A stretch of 64,000 nt of DNA from Pirellulales bacterium (GCA_019636335.1 JAHBXR010000002.1:62001-126000); one strand, 5' to 3'; positions 24,265 through 33,132 are shown, counted from the first letter of the stretch. Made by a program: numbers and translations. The notes: a model not told the origin generated them from the sequence alone.

Positions 24265-25649
24265 GTATTACCATGCGGTATGGCACCCCGGGCCGCGTGC
24301 AGCGCCAGGTTCGCCTGCTCCTGGTCGTAGTCGAGCCCGCGCTGCTGGCTCCACGTCTGCGGCGAAAGAATGCCGTGCTGGTGTTCGATTGCCCGGATGC
24401 GCGCTTCCTCGACTTGATTGCGCACCGACAGCGACGGCGTGCCCACCTGGATCTCGACGAGCTCGAGCACCTCTTCCGGCAGTCGTCCCGCCCGGGCCGC
24501 AGTGCTGACTACCAGCCGCATCACGTCCAGATCCGCCTCGACCTGCTCCGCCTGCAAGCGCTCGAACATCTTGACGGCCGGCCCTTCGGCCACCATCGTC
24601 GAAGAGTAGTTCGCGTTCGAGGCGTCGGACGTGAGCATGAACTCGGGCATCACCAGCCGACTGGCGATCGCCCGCAACTCGGCCTGCAGGATCATGACAA
24701 AGTTGCCCGCTTCGATTCCCGCGGCCGGAAAGTCGTACTCCACGTCGCCATAGGCGTCGAGGATCGTCCCCGCTCCATAACGCCGATAGCTCGCCGTGCG
24801 GCCACTGGCGCCGCGCGAGACCGTTGCATCGGCCTGGCCGCGAACGAACTGCTCGACCGCCGTGCGCGAGCCGCCGCGATGCTTGCGGATCAGCGCGATC
24901 GCCGATTGAATCTCGGCCACGACGCTCATGTTCCGCAGAATGCGCTCCGCGCGACGGAGATTTTTTCGCACCGGAAAGAACAGCGGCAGTCCGCGCTTTA
25001 CGTTCGCATCGACATTCGCCTTGCGGTGCTGCATCTCCTCGGCCGGTACTCTTTCTCCTTCGACATAGTAGCACCGCACCTGCTCGACATCGTGCGGGGC
25101 GGTCTCGATGCCGAAGCTCACCGACTCATCCGACAGCAGCTCGTGCGGGGTCGAGACCTGTCCCGGCTCGACGAAGCGGACCCGCGTCGTGCCGTCGTCA
25201 TCGGCGAAGAATCGCAAGAATGCCTCGCCGTCGCGGTCGCGCCGGCGGACGATCTCCTGCTGCCGGCAATGCCAGGCATTCTCGCGCACGAACTCGTCGA
25301 GCACCTCCTGGGCCTGCGCCGCCAGACGCTCCGGCACGGCCAGTCCCTTCTTCGGCGTGGCTCGGTAGGTGTGCCCCGTGCCAACGATGTAGCTCACCCG
25401 ATTCTCGTGACCATTGATGGCAAACTCGTTCGTCGTCGCCAGCAGGCGGCACTCGTGGCGAATCTCGGCCAGCTCCTGCTCGTTGCGAAAAGCAAGCTCC
25501 GTGGCCAGAACCGCGTTCGTCATGCCCAACGGCAGCCACCGCTCGCCATCCTCGCCATGAAACGGCTCGGACGGATCGACGAAGCTGGCATACAACTCGT
25601 CGAACGCCTCTTGCAGGCGATGTTCCCAACGGTCCAAGGTCGTACGCAT
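24240..25649 (-). CDS. Phage portal protein
   Basis: A 469-residue protein with the portal features: an N-terminal helical region (LGMTNAVLATELAFRNEQEL), a clip/wing part (ENRVSYIVGTGHTYRATP, FLRFFADDDGTTRVRFVEPG), a crown of long helices and the VMPEFMLTSDASNANYSST segment, followed by the stem region ending RAIEHQHGILSPQTWSQQRG. It would form the dodecameric DNA gate of the head and bind the terminase. Its last residues come from sequence antisense to vapC, so the native C-terminus may be altered. Confidence 0.85.
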   Translation of the reverse strand: MRTTLDRWEHRLQEAFDELYASFVDPSEPFHGEDGERWLPLGMTNAVLATELAFRNEQELAEIRHECRLLATTNEFAINGHENRVSYIVGTGHTYRATPKKGLAVPERLAAQAQEVLDEFVRENAWHCRQQEIVRRRDRDGEAFLRFFADDDGTTRVRFVEPGQVSTPHELLSDESVSFGIETAPHDVEQVRCYYVEGERVPAEEMQHRKANVDANVKRGLPLFFPVRKNLRRAERILRNMSVVAEIQSAIALIRKHRGGSRTAVEQFVRGQADATVSRGASGRTASYRRYGAGTILDAYGDVEYDFPAAGIEAGNFVMILQAELRAIASRLVMPEFMLTSDASNANYSSTMVAEGPAVKMFERLQAEQVEADLDVMRLVVSTAARAGRLPEEVLELVEIQVGTPSLSVRNQVEEARIRAIEHQHGILSPQTWSQQRGLDYDQEQANLALHAARGAIPHGNTHQARVTP

Positions 25650-25698
25650 CGTCGGTCCTCTCTCTAAGTGAGTTGGTTTCCCAATCCAGCAGTGGCGG

Positions 25699-25912
25699 GT
25701 GGCACGGACGTTCTTCCGCGAGCGGCTTGCTGGCCAGTGGGAGGTGAAGTCGGAAGGACGTCCGTGTCGCGCAGCGACAAGAGGGTCGTGCCGGCATCGA
25801 GATTACCGATCGCGATACAACACTCATCCTCTGGTTGCTGCGCAACACCGACCATTTTGCGACTCGGGCCAATCGAGTAGTCCACTCGCACCGCAAAATG
25901 ATCGGTGCTACC
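25699..25912. repeat. Dispersed repeat element, copy B (inverted relative to copy A)
   Basis: The reverse complement of this stretch matches 21174-21391 over its whole length with only scattered differences. It lies between the portal and large terminase genes. Together the copies flank the portal, toxin-antitoxin, protease and cement genes, giving an inverted pair that could drive inversion of that 4.3 kb segment. Confidence 0.85.
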
Positions 25913-25920
25913 CCTGCCCA

Positions 25921-27549
25921 CTAAATCAATCGGTCTCCAAGTCCATCGGGCGAACCGCGCCCCGCGAGCAACTCGCCTGCCAGCCGCAGCGCCATTTCGA
26001 ACGCGTCGGGACCGTCGTCGTGAGCCCCCAACGGAAAGTCGCGCAGTTGGTTGACCAGCAGTGCCGTCGCAGGGGAGTGGCTTTTGAATCGCGCCGCGCG
26101 GCGCGATAGATACGGACCCAGCCGCCGGATGCGCACCCGTTTGTTCACGCGGTTGTCCAGCGTCCAGATGCGCAGCGGCAGCCCCTGCCGTCCGAAGGCC
26201 TCGGCGAAGTCGTCGCCGAGCAGCTCCTGAAACTGGTTCGACTCGACCCCGAAAGCGTCGGGTAGGAAACGCCGGCACAACTCCACTCCGTCATCGACCA
26301 TCTGCGGCGTGGGGCGCCGGTCGAGATCGGCCTCGACGTAGAGTGTCCCTTGCCGATCGATCCCCAAGACCACATAGGCTGAATAGTCCCCCTTCTCGCC
26401 GTCGCGCCCCTTGCTCGGGTCGAGCGCGATCGTCTTGACCAGCAGATCCTGCGGCCAGTCGTCGAACCAGATGCCCGCGTCGAAGTACGAGGCCGGCCAC
26501 TCGCACAGCTCGGGATTCAGCGGCGAATTCTGCTTCTCCCGCTCGAACGCCGCCCGTCCGCTCTCCACGCGCATCTGCATCAGCCGGTAAAGATCATCGA
26601 CCTCGGGCCACAACACGGTGGCCCCAGCCTCCATCCGCGGGCGATGCTCTTCGAAGAACGCCCGGGCCGCCTCGCGGCGATCCTCGCGCGCCGGATCCGT
26701 ATAGAGGGCCTCCCACGCCTCCCACAACTTCATGTCGTCCGGCCAGTTTTCGATCGCTCGGAAGATGCGCGATGTCCAGCCCGGATTCTCGTGCAACTCG
26801 AGCGCGAGCGCCTCGCGATGCAGCGCCGTGGCCAGGTTGACCACGTTCGTCTGCCGGGCGCCCGCCTTGAGCAAGGTGCCGTGAAACCATTGTCGCGCCC
26901 GCTCGCGTCCCTCGGGCGTGGCCACCTGCTGGTCGTTCTGCAGATCGTCGCAGACGATCAAGGTCGGCCGATGGTGCATCCGCCGCCGGCCGCGCACTTT
27001 CTGTCCCGTGCCGTAGGCCTCGATCGTCACGCCATTCGAGAGCGACAAGACATCGCTCCGCCAGATGGCGCCCGGCCGTGTCGACCAGCGATAGACCTTC
27101 CGCAGGCGGCGGTTGTGTTCCAATTCTGCTCGCAGGTTGGCCAGATGAGTGCAGGCCTGGCTCTGCGTGTCCGAGACGATCCAGATGTACGGCTCGCGCC
27201 CCTCGACCGCCGACCGCAGCACGTAAGCCAGCGTCACCAGCGTCGATTTCGCGCTGCCGCGGGGGCCGAGCACATTGAGCTTCGTCCCCTCGGCTCGATG
27301 CCAGCCGTCGAGCTGCTCGGCGACCCAGACGTGCATGAGCGAGGGGGCAGAGCGCACGTGGCGCGGTAGAAACTCGCGCGCCCACGCCAGCAAGCCGGGC
27401 GAGTCGGGACGCGGCGCCGTGCCGTGCCCCTCGACGCGCATCTGTTGCGTGCCGAGCATGCCCAGCAGTTGCCGCGCCACGTTCGCCACGGCAGGCAAGG
27501 GCACGCCAGCATCCAAAAACGGCGCCAATTTCGAGGAAGATTCAACCAC
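25921..27549 (-). CDS. Phage terminase large subunit
   Basis: A 542-residue packaging motor. The ATPase has a Walker A LGPRGSAKST at residues 95-103 and a Walker B LIVCDD ending at 202. The RNase H-like nuclease starts with the metal ligand D377 in IALDPSKGRDG and has a second acidic site in FGVESNQFQEL. It would cut concatemeric or host DNA and drive it into the head. The start is a GTG with a weak ribosome site; a heptamer repeat tract lies just upstream. The catalytic residues look intact. Confidence 0.92.
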   Translation of the reverse strand: MVESSSKLAPFLDAGVPLPAVANVARQLLGMLGTQQMRVEGHGTAPRPDSPGLLAWAREFLPRHVRSAPSLMHVWVAEQLDGWHRAEGTKLNVLGPRGSAKSTLVTLAYVLRSAVEGREPYIWIVSDTQSQACTHLANLRAELEHNRRLRKVYRWSTRPGAIWRSDVLSLSNGVTIEAYGTGQKVRGRRRMHHRPTLIVCDDLQNDQQVATPEGRERARQWFHGTLLKAGARQTNVVNLATALHREALALELHENPGWTSRIFRAIENWPDDMKLWEAWEALYTDPAREDRREAARAFFEEHRPRMEAGATVLWPEVDDLYRLMQMRVESGRAAFEREKQNSPLNPELCEWPASYFDAGIWFDDWPQDLLVKTIALDPSKGRDGEKGDYSAYVVLGIDRQGTLYVEADLDRRPTPQMVDDGVELCRRFLPDAFGVESNQFQELLGDDFAEAFGRQGLPLRIWTLDNRVNKRVRIRRLGPYLSRRAARFKSHSPATALLVNQLRDFPLGAHDDGPDAFEMALRLAGELLAGRGSPDGLGDRLI

Positions 27550-27561
27550 GGAAAAATCTCA

Positions 27562-27587
27562 CCACTGCCCACTGCCCACTGCCCACT
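27562..27587. repeat. Short tandem heptamer (GCCCACT)
   Basis: Three full copies of GCCCACT and a partial fourth cover the end of the small terminase gene, whose stop codon lies in the last copy. It is of the same kind as the CCCCTGA tract at 16766 but much shorter. Confidence 0.8.
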
Positions 27588-28077
27588 AACCCCGCTGCTC
27601 GATCTCATCCAACAGGTCGTGCAACTCCGCCGCGGCATGCTCGCGCTGGGCGACATCGCCGAGTTGCCCCAAAAGCAATGTGGAGAACTCCGACAGCACA
27701 CGCGACAATTGCTTGCCCGTCAGTCCGTCTATTTTCCGCGCGCCGTAGCGCTCGGGATAGCGCCGCTCGAGTGCCCAGGCCGAGGCCCGCCACTCCTTCT
27801 TGCCCGCCGCGCGAATGTTCTCCAGATGCGCGAGCTCATGTTTCGATTCCGCCTCGGCCAGTTGCTGGCGAAACGTCCTGCTCCGCGCGGCGAGCTCGTC
27901 GATCGCCGCGACCCGACAGCCGATGTAGCTCGCGGCGCAGCTTCGACTGCACCCCACGGCGATGATTGCGCAAATCTGAGCGCGCTGGTGCGAGCTCAGC
28001 ACTCCCCTCGTCGGCGATTCGGCGCGGACGCGAGGCTTCTTCCGTGGATCCTTCTCGGCTCGTGTTCCCATCGTCAC
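27586..28077 (-). CDS. Terminase small subunit-like protein
   Basis: A 163-residue protein: basic N-terminus, then SSHQRAQICAIIAVGCSRSC followed by ASYIGCRVAAIDEL, a helix-turn-helix as in DNA-recognising small terminases, then a long charged helix (RQQLAEAESKHELAHLENIR) and KEWRASAWALERRYPERYGA, a segment frequent in terminase small subunits of this type. It would choose and bind the packaging site. It lies directly before the large subunit and its start overlaps the 3' end of the ABC/GNAT reading frame by 242 bp. Confidence 0.75.
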   Translation of the reverse strand: MTMGTRAEKDPRKKPRVRAESPTRGVLSSHQRAQICAIIAVGCSRSCAASYIGCRVAAIDELAARSRTFRQQLAEAESKHELAHLENIRAAGKKEWRASAWALERRYPERYGARKIDGLTGKQLSRVLSEFSTLLLGQLGDVAQREHAAAELHDLLDEIEQRG

Positions 28078-29179
28078 TCCCGCCGCGGTACTCGAACGAG
28101 ACCACGCTTCGCATGCCGGTGCCCCGATAGTTCGCTAGGTCGATGCTCGCGCGCGAGCCCGTCCTCTTGACCCGCACGATCCGCCAGCGCCGCGAATCGC
28201 GACAGTGCGCGATCATGCCCGGATGTCCCGTCGTCACGAAGAATCGTTCACCCTCCGCGAGATACTCCTCTGCCAGTCCCTCGACCACCCGCGTGCCGAT
28301 GCCGATGCCCTGATAGTCGGGCAGCGTCACCACGCGGCTCAAACGCCACTTGCCGCGCGAGGCGATCACCGGCAACACGGCACAGAACGCCACCGGCTCT
28401 TGCTCCCACAGGGCCAGATAACAGCGCGCGCCGAACGAGAGCTTGCCGCTCAGATAGTGATGACGCGCAAAACAGTCCCACGCACGGCGGCCGCAACGGA
28501 CCAGCGCGAGCCGAACGCGCGGCCGCCGAAGACGCCCCCAGGTCAAGCGCCGCGTGGCCATGTCGAGCACCCAGTCGGGCTCCAACCATTCGGCCACGTC
28601 ATAATGACAAGTCACCGCCACGAAACGGCACGCCGTGCGCCCCGAGCGAATCGCCTTGGCAATCGCCGCCGCACCCACCCGCGCCACGTTGCGATCGACC
28701 ACGCTCGTAAACTCGTCGAACGCCACGATCGGGCGCTCGATTTCCAACCTCCCTTCTTCGTTCGCACCGCAGCCGACCGCGAGAGCCCGCGCCAGATCGC
28801 AACGAAACCGCTCGCCGCCACTCAGCACGTGGTACGGCTTGATCCACGAAGGGGGGGAGCTGAACCCCACCGCCGTGAACAGCCCGGTGATCTGCTTGAT
28901 CGGCAATTGGCCCAGGCCATCCACGACCGCGCGGTCCGCCGGCCAGTCGCGCGGCGTGTAAAGCGCCTCGCCAAAGGCCCGCCGCGCGATCGTGCTCTTG
29001 CCGCTCCCCGACGGTCCGACGATGAGGCCGATTTCCCACGGTTCGTCCGCGCCAGGCACGTCGACCGAGAACGTCTCCGTCGCCTTCTCGGCCAACGGCA
29101 CGTCGAACATGCCCGCCACCTGCTCGACGCGAAACGAATCGAACACCGGACATTGCACTACAACGTCAAGACGCGGCAC
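27836..29179 (-). CDS. ABC-type ATPase fused to a GNAT acyltransferase
   Basis: Up to 447 residues. Residues 40-215 are an ABC-type ATPase: Walker A GPSGSGKST (55-63), signature LSGGE (119-123), Walker B IVAFDE (151-156) and a switch His (H192); no membrane part is fused. Residues 229-365 are a GNAT fold with FARHHYLSGKL (238-247) and the acyl-CoA loop YQGIGIGTR (289-297). From about residue 373 the frame reads out of sense and overlaps the small terminase start, so the native end is probably near 28070 and may have been lost by frameshift. GTG 29179 is used; GTG 29158 is also possible. A base- or protein-modifying acyl transfer is possible, but the substrate is unknown. Confidence 0.8.
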   Translation of the reverse strand: MPRLDVVVQCPVFDSFRVEQVAGMFDVPLAEKATETFSVDVPGADEPWEIGLIVGPSGSGKSTIARRAFGEALYTPRDWPADRAVVDGLGQLPIKQITGLFTAVGFSSPPSWIKPYHVLSGGERFRCDLARALAVGCGANEEGRLEIERPIVAFDEFTSVVDRNVARVGAAAIAKAIRSGRTACRFVAVTCHYDVAEWLEPDWVLDMATRRLTWGRLRRPRVRLALVRCGRRAWDCFARHHYLSGKLSFGARCYLALWEQEPVAFCAVLPVIASRGKWRLSRVVTLPDYQGIGIGTRVVEGLAEEYLAEGERFFVTTGHPGMIAHCRDSRRWRIVRVKRTGSRASIDLANYRGTGMRSVVSFEYRGGSDDGNTSREGSTEEASRPRRIADEGSAELAPARSDLRNHRRGVQSKLRRELHRLSGRGDRRARRAEQDVSPATGRGGIET

Positions 29180-29712
29180 CGATAGCCCTCCTCGCGCATG
29201 CGCTCGTAGACTCGACGCTGTTCCCCCTCATCGTCGCATTCGATCGCCACCACGAAACTTTCCGGCACCACCGGCGTCTCGGGTTCTTCGTGTCGAGCGG
29301 CATCCAGCACCGACGGTTCGTCGAGGATCGATGCCAGCACGTTGCCCAGCGCCTCGCTCTCGAGTTCCAACCGAGCGGACAAGTCTCCCAGCGCCACCTG
29401 ATCCGTCTCGGCCAGGGCGGCCAGCGGATCGAGCAGGGCCAGCAACTTGTCCGCCTCGGACTCCTCCAGGTCGAGCACGAGCACGGGCACCTCGTCGTCC
29501 GCCGCCGTCTCGGCCCGCAGATGCCCATCCACCAGCTCGAGCGAGCCGTCGAGCAACTCGCGCGCCAGCAGCGCATCGGCAAAGCCGACCTCGTCGAGCA
29601 TGGCCCGCAGCGCCGCGCGCTGTCCGGCCGGATGCCGCCGCCAATTTCGTGGATTCGGCCGCAAAGCCGCAGCGGGCACGCGACGAAGCTCCTTGATGCG
29701 ATCGCGAAACAT
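29158..29712 (-). CDS. ParB/sulfiredoxin-fold protein
   Basis: A 184-residue protein with an N-terminal ParB-like domain: PNPRNWRRHPAGQRAALRA, then EVGFADALLARELLDGSL and the LVDGHLRAETA site that in ParB binds CTP or in related enzymes ATP. The remaining part is acidic and helical (ESEADKLLALLDPLAALAET), then a strand ending YRCRVLTL. In phages such proteins often sit beside base-modification or DNA-methyltransferase genes. Here the stop overlaps the ABC/GNAT start by up to 22 bp, so the two are one cotranslated pair. Confidence 0.8.
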   Translation of the reverse strand: MFRDRIKELRRVPAAALRPNPRNWRRHPAGQRAALRAMLDEVGFADALLARELLDGSLELVDGHLRAETAADDEVPVLVLDLEESEADKLLALLDPLAALAETDQVALGDLSARLELESEALGNVLASILDEPSVLDAARHEEPETPVVPESFVVAIECDDEGEQRRVYERMREEGYRCRVLTL

Positions 29713-29834
29713 GAGGTTGTAATTCCTTCGGACAGTAAGCCAATCAGATGGACAGTCCACCGGCCTGTGCGTTTTCGAACCCGGCTTCAGCCAGGCGGCA
29801 CAGGCGATCGGGCCTGTACCGCCTGGCCTGCGAG

Positions 29835-30170
29835 CTACCGCACGCGCGTACGAATCGTCACGCGCGACGAAGCCCGCATCGGCGCCAGTCGCGATCGGAA
29901 TACAGTCGAACGACGCACCACCACCCCTTCCGAGTGAGCAACCACGCCGCTCGCCACCACCGACGGCGCCACGACGTAACCCGGCGACACCACCACCGCC
30001 TGGGGCACGAACGTCGGCGCCACGCCCAGGAACGATACGTCCGCCTGCACGACCTGCGCCGGAACCGCCACCTCGGCCGACGCGCACACCGGCGCCAAAG
30101 GACAACCCATGGCCAGGTCACCTACGACGCCACTCATCCACAACGCGATCAACGTCAACAGCGTTTTCAT
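29835..30170 (-). CDS. Small secreted protein of unknown function
   Basis: A 111-residue protein. MKTLLTLIALWMSGVVGDLAMG is a signal peptide-like start; the remainder is Val- and Ala-rich with few charges until an Arg-rich C-terminus (VVRRSTVFRSRLAPMRASSR). There is no recognised domain. Its Val-rich body resembles that of the cytochrome-like protein encoded next (VQVDAGLAVVPFAVPVA), so the two may be related in assembly. It separates the cytochrome pair from the ParB-like gene. Confidence 0.5.
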   Translation of the reverse strand: MKTLLTLIALWMSGVVGDLAMGCPLAPVCASAEVAVPAQVVQADVSFLGVAPTFVPQAVVVSPGYVVAPSVVASGVVAHSEGVVVRRSTVFRSRLAPMRASSRVTIRTRVR

Positions 30171-30236
30171 GCTCGTACTCCTGGTTAAGAAAGTGGACTG
30201 TCTCACGTCAGCCGGCCCCGGACTTCACGCTCCCGT

Positions 30237-30737
30237 TCAATACAACAGCTCGCGGGGCGGTGTCGCCCATTCGCGCAAGGCATCGATCTCTTCCTCCGTC
30301 AGCGTCGACGTCCCCTGCGGCATGCTCCCTTCGGTCACCGCGTCGAGGATCGCCCGGCGCGGCAATCGTTCGACCAGAGCGCCCTCCGGCTCGAACAAGC
30401 GCAACTCTCCCTTGGCCGTCGGCCCGCTATGACACGCCGCGCAGTGCGTTCGCAATACGTCGGCCGCCGAACGTGGGGCACGTGGTGTTGCTCGCCTCTC
30501 CCTGGCCGTGGCTGGCGATACCTCGGCGGCCAACTCCACGCGCCGTGCATAGAACACCACCGGTTGCGAGATGACGGCCACCGGCACCGCCACGGGAACC
30601 GCAAATGGCACTACGGCCAGCCCGGCATCGACTTGCACCGCGACGTGTCGACCGACCGATCGCCGAACGATCGTGCAATCCGCCGCGCTGGCGCTACAGA
30701 CAAGCCCCACGACCATCAACGCGCCCCAATATTTCAT
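30237..30737 (-). CDS. Small exported c-type cytochrome-like protein
   Basis: A 166-residue protein with a signal peptide (MVVGLVCSASAA) and a single heme-binding CAACH (C99, C102, H103) in a context typical of mono-heme cytochromes c (ADVLRTHCAACHSGP). A Met ligand is likely in the EGSMPQGTS segment, followed by the usual C-terminal helix EEEIDALREW. Residues 35-65 are a Val/Pro repeat linker. Its start shares ATGA with the stop of the next upstream gene, so they are a coupled pair. Finding this inside a packaging cluster is unexpected. Confidence 0.75.
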   Translation of the reverse strand: MKYWGALMVVGLVCSASAADCTIVRRSVGRHVAVQVDAGLAVVPFAVPVAVPVAVISQPVVFYARRVELAAEVSPATARERRATPRAPRSAADVLRTHCAACHSGPTAKGELRLFEPEGALVERLPRRAILDAVTEGSMPQGTSTLTEEEIDALREWATPPRELLY

Positions 30738-32101
30738 GGTTTTTCTCCCGCGGCGCGGAGCGCCGCTTCTGCAAACGAGGCCACCCATTGCTCGCGCTGC
30801 ACGCTCAAACCCGCCTGCAACGCGAGCAACACCGGATCGGTCGATCCACCCAAAACGTCCGCCAGATCTTCCAGGGGCACGCCGAGCTCGCGCGCCGCGC
30901 GTGCCGGCGTCACCAGCGCGTCGCGATGGTCGCGATACATCTCGGCGAGCCAGCTTGCCACCTCGGCGGCGTCGCATCCGCCGGTGGCCGCCGCGACGGC
31001 CTCGGCATAGTCCTCACGATCGCGCCGCAACTCTTTTTCCAAAGTCGATCCATAGAAGGCCGCCAGGCGATCGGCGTCTTGCGTACGCTCCGCGAACAGG
31101 TCCACACCACGCTCGGCCAGGTGCCGCTGGTCGTTGGCAATAGGACGCAGGCCCGACTCGACGTGGCAGCGCACGCACGATAGCATCGGCGCCACGATGC
31201 CCGGTCCGTGCGGATCGCTCGTGTCTTTGGCCACCACGTCGGGCACGGTCTCCTGCCGCGCGCCTTGCCGATCGTTCAGGCTGAACAGGTGCAGGCCATT
31301 CCGTTTCGTGGCGATATGTTCCGACGCATCGAACTCGAACGCGAACGGATGGCGCAACGGATCGCGCTCCGGCGTGCTCCGCGCGACGTCGTACGTCTGC
31401 CAGGTGCCCCCCAGCGGTCCCTGACGCCGCACCACGCGTCGCACCTTCTGCGTGATGTCGGAACGAATCATGTTCGCCCCGCGATCGGCGTGCAGCGTGC
31501 TTACCGTCTTCAAATCGATGCCCAGCGCCGCAAACCATTCCGTCTCGGTGCGCGGGATGCCGGCGAAGCGGTAGTAGTGTCCGCCGTCGAGCGTCGTCGA
31601 TACCCGCGCCACGAAGAAATCGGCCCGCAGTAGGGCGCCCGCGCTGCGCGTCTTGGCCCGCAGCGCCTCTCCCGCCTCGAGCCCCACCCAGCCCCCATCG
31701 GTGAAGACCTGCTTCCGCTTGCCGCTTGCCGGGTCGAGCACTTCGCTGCGCAGATGCCAGTAGGGATCCTCGCTGGCAAGCAGCTCCCACGCCTCGGCCG
31801 GCAGCCCGTAATCCGCCAGCGAGAAACGCAACAGTCCCCCGCCACGGTCCGGCACGATCGTGGGCCGCACGATCCGATCGCTACGGCTCACGCTGTTCAG
31901 CACGAACGACACCACCGCATGAGTCTCTGCCCAGCGCTCGCGCGGCAGGTTGTGCAAGCTCAGGTAGCGCGTCTCGCGCCAGTCGACCCGAGGCACATGC
32001 GTCTCGAGATCGGCCAGCACCGCGCGCAGCTCGTCGGCGGGCGAGACGTGCTGCTTCGCCGACACCATCGCACAGAGCATTCCCAAGACCATCGCGGACA
32101 A
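30734..32101 (-). CDS. Exported protein with one c-type heme motif
   Basis: A 455-residue protein with a short signal-like start (VLGMLCAMVSA). Its body is unlike ordinary cytochromes: WRETRYLSLHNLPRERW near the start, then mixed alpha/beta sequence and a CVRCH heme site at about residues 311-315 (MLSCVRCHVESG), followed by a long helical C-terminus. Residues near EHIATKRNGLHLFSLND precede the heme. The TTG start at 32101 has a GGAG ribosome site. It is coupled to the small cytochrome and follows the subtilase by a few bases. Function is unknown; a membrane-attached electron-transfer or heme-sensing role would be guesswork. Confidence 0.65.
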   Translation of the reverse strand: MSAMVLGMLCAMVSAKQHVSPADELRAVLADLETHVPRVDWRETRYLSLHNLPRERWAETHAVVSFVLNSVSRSDRIVRPTIVPDRGGGLLRFSLADYGLPAEAWELLASEDPYWHLRSEVLDPASGKRKQVFTDGGWVGLEAGEALRAKTRSAGALLRADFFVARVSTTLDGGHYYRFAGIPRTETEWFAALGIDLKTVSTLHADRGANMIRSDITQKVRRVVRRQGPLGGTWQTYDVARSTPERDPLRHPFAFEFDASEHIATKRNGLHLFSLNDRQGARQETVPDVVAKDTSDPHGPGIVAPMLSCVRCHVESGLRPIANDQRHLAERGVDLFAERTQDADRLAAFYGSTLEKELRRDREDYAEAVAAATGGCDAAEVASWLAEMYRDHRDALVTPARAARELGVPLEDLADVLGGSTDPVLLALQAGLSVQREQWVASFAEAALRAAGEKP

Positions 32102-32106
32102 CGTGA

Positions 32107-33132
32107 TTACTCCGTGTCGCTTGTCGGAACGAACACCAACTCGCCCGGCACGCCGTTGAGTGAAACCGGCCCGATCCGCAGCTCGAGCGTCGCCGGCTGC
32201 GGCGCCAGCGCCGCGAGTGCCCCCGCCGGATGAATCAGGCCGTAGCCGTATTGGGGGTCTTTGCCCGTCGGTCCGGCATCGATCGCCGTTCGCAGCAGAT
32301 GTTCGACCACCTGGACACGTTCCTCGACGGGCGTCCTGCCGCGTTGACGCCGATGCTTCGCCAGCATCAGTGCCACCACGCCGCTCACGAAGGGGGTCGC
32401 CATGCTCGTGCCCGAGAGCTTGGCATAGCCGCCGCGCAGGTAGGTCGACAGCACATCCTGCCCCGGCGCACAGAGATCGACCTCCGGTCCGCGGCTCGAG
32501 AATGAAGCCAACCGGCCATTTCGATCGACCGCGCCAACGGCGATCGTGTCGGACCAGCGCGCCGGATAGTTCACGGCGTCGTCGCGCCCTTCATTTCCCG
32601 CTGCGCAGAGGATGATCTTGCCCGCCCCGGACGCCCGCGCGATGGCCCCGCGAATCTCCTCGCTGGGCTGCGGCGAGCCAAGGCTCAGCGACAAGATGTC
32701 GGCGCCTTGCTCGCAGGCCCAATCGATCCCCGCCGACACGCTTGCCCCACTGCCGCTGCCACTATCGCCCAAGACCTTCGCCACGAGCAGCCGACATTCC
32801 GGCGCCACGCCGACGACTCCCAATTCGTTCTGCCGCGCGCCGATCGTGCCGGCCACATGCGTGCCATGTCCCACGCGATCGATCGGGCCACTCGGCGAGC
32901 GCGTAAAGTCGCGCGCCCCCACCACGGCGCTGGCCAGATCGGGATGCCCCTCGTCGATCCCGGTATCGAGCACGGCTACGGTCACCCCAGCGCCGCGCGA
33001 GTCGCGCCATTGCTCCGGCACGCCGTACAGGCTCAGGCCCCAGTCGACTGTTTCCGACAGCGCGACAAACTGCGCCTCGACGGCATAGGGAGGCAACCGC
33101 CACGACGCGCTCTTTCCCGTCCTCTCGCTCAT
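32107..33132 (-). CDS. Subtilisin-family serine protease (S8), no signal peptide
   Basis: A 341-residue S8 peptidase with an intact triad: D56 (VLDTGID), H89 (GHGTHVAG) and S243 (GTSMATP), plus oxyanion N180 (AAGNEG). There is no signal peptide or long inhibitory propeptide; the start is charged (MSERTGKSASW), as in intracellular subtilisins. The C-terminal 40 residues (PATLELRIGPVSLNG) form an extra beta element. It is coupled by ATGA to the upstream small gene. Possible jobs are capsid or scaffold processing, or turnover of host proteins; neither is shown. Confidence 0.88.
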   Translation of the reverse strand: MSERTGKSASWRLPPYAVEAQFVALSETVDWGLSLYGVPEQWRDSRGAGVTVAVLDTGIDEGHPDLASAVVGARDFTRSPSGPIDRVGHGTHVAGTIGARQNELGVVGVAPECRLLVAKVLGDSGSGSGASVSAGIDWACEQGADILSLSLGSPQPSEEIRGAIARASGAGKIILCAAGNEGRDDAVNYPARWSDTIAVGAVDRNGRLASFSSRGPEVDLCAPGQDVLSTYLRGGYAKLSGTSMATPFVSGVVALMLAKHRRQRGRTPVEERVQVVEHLLRTAIDAGPTGKDPQYGYGLIHPAGALAALAPQPATLELRIGPVSLNGVPGELVFVPTSDTE

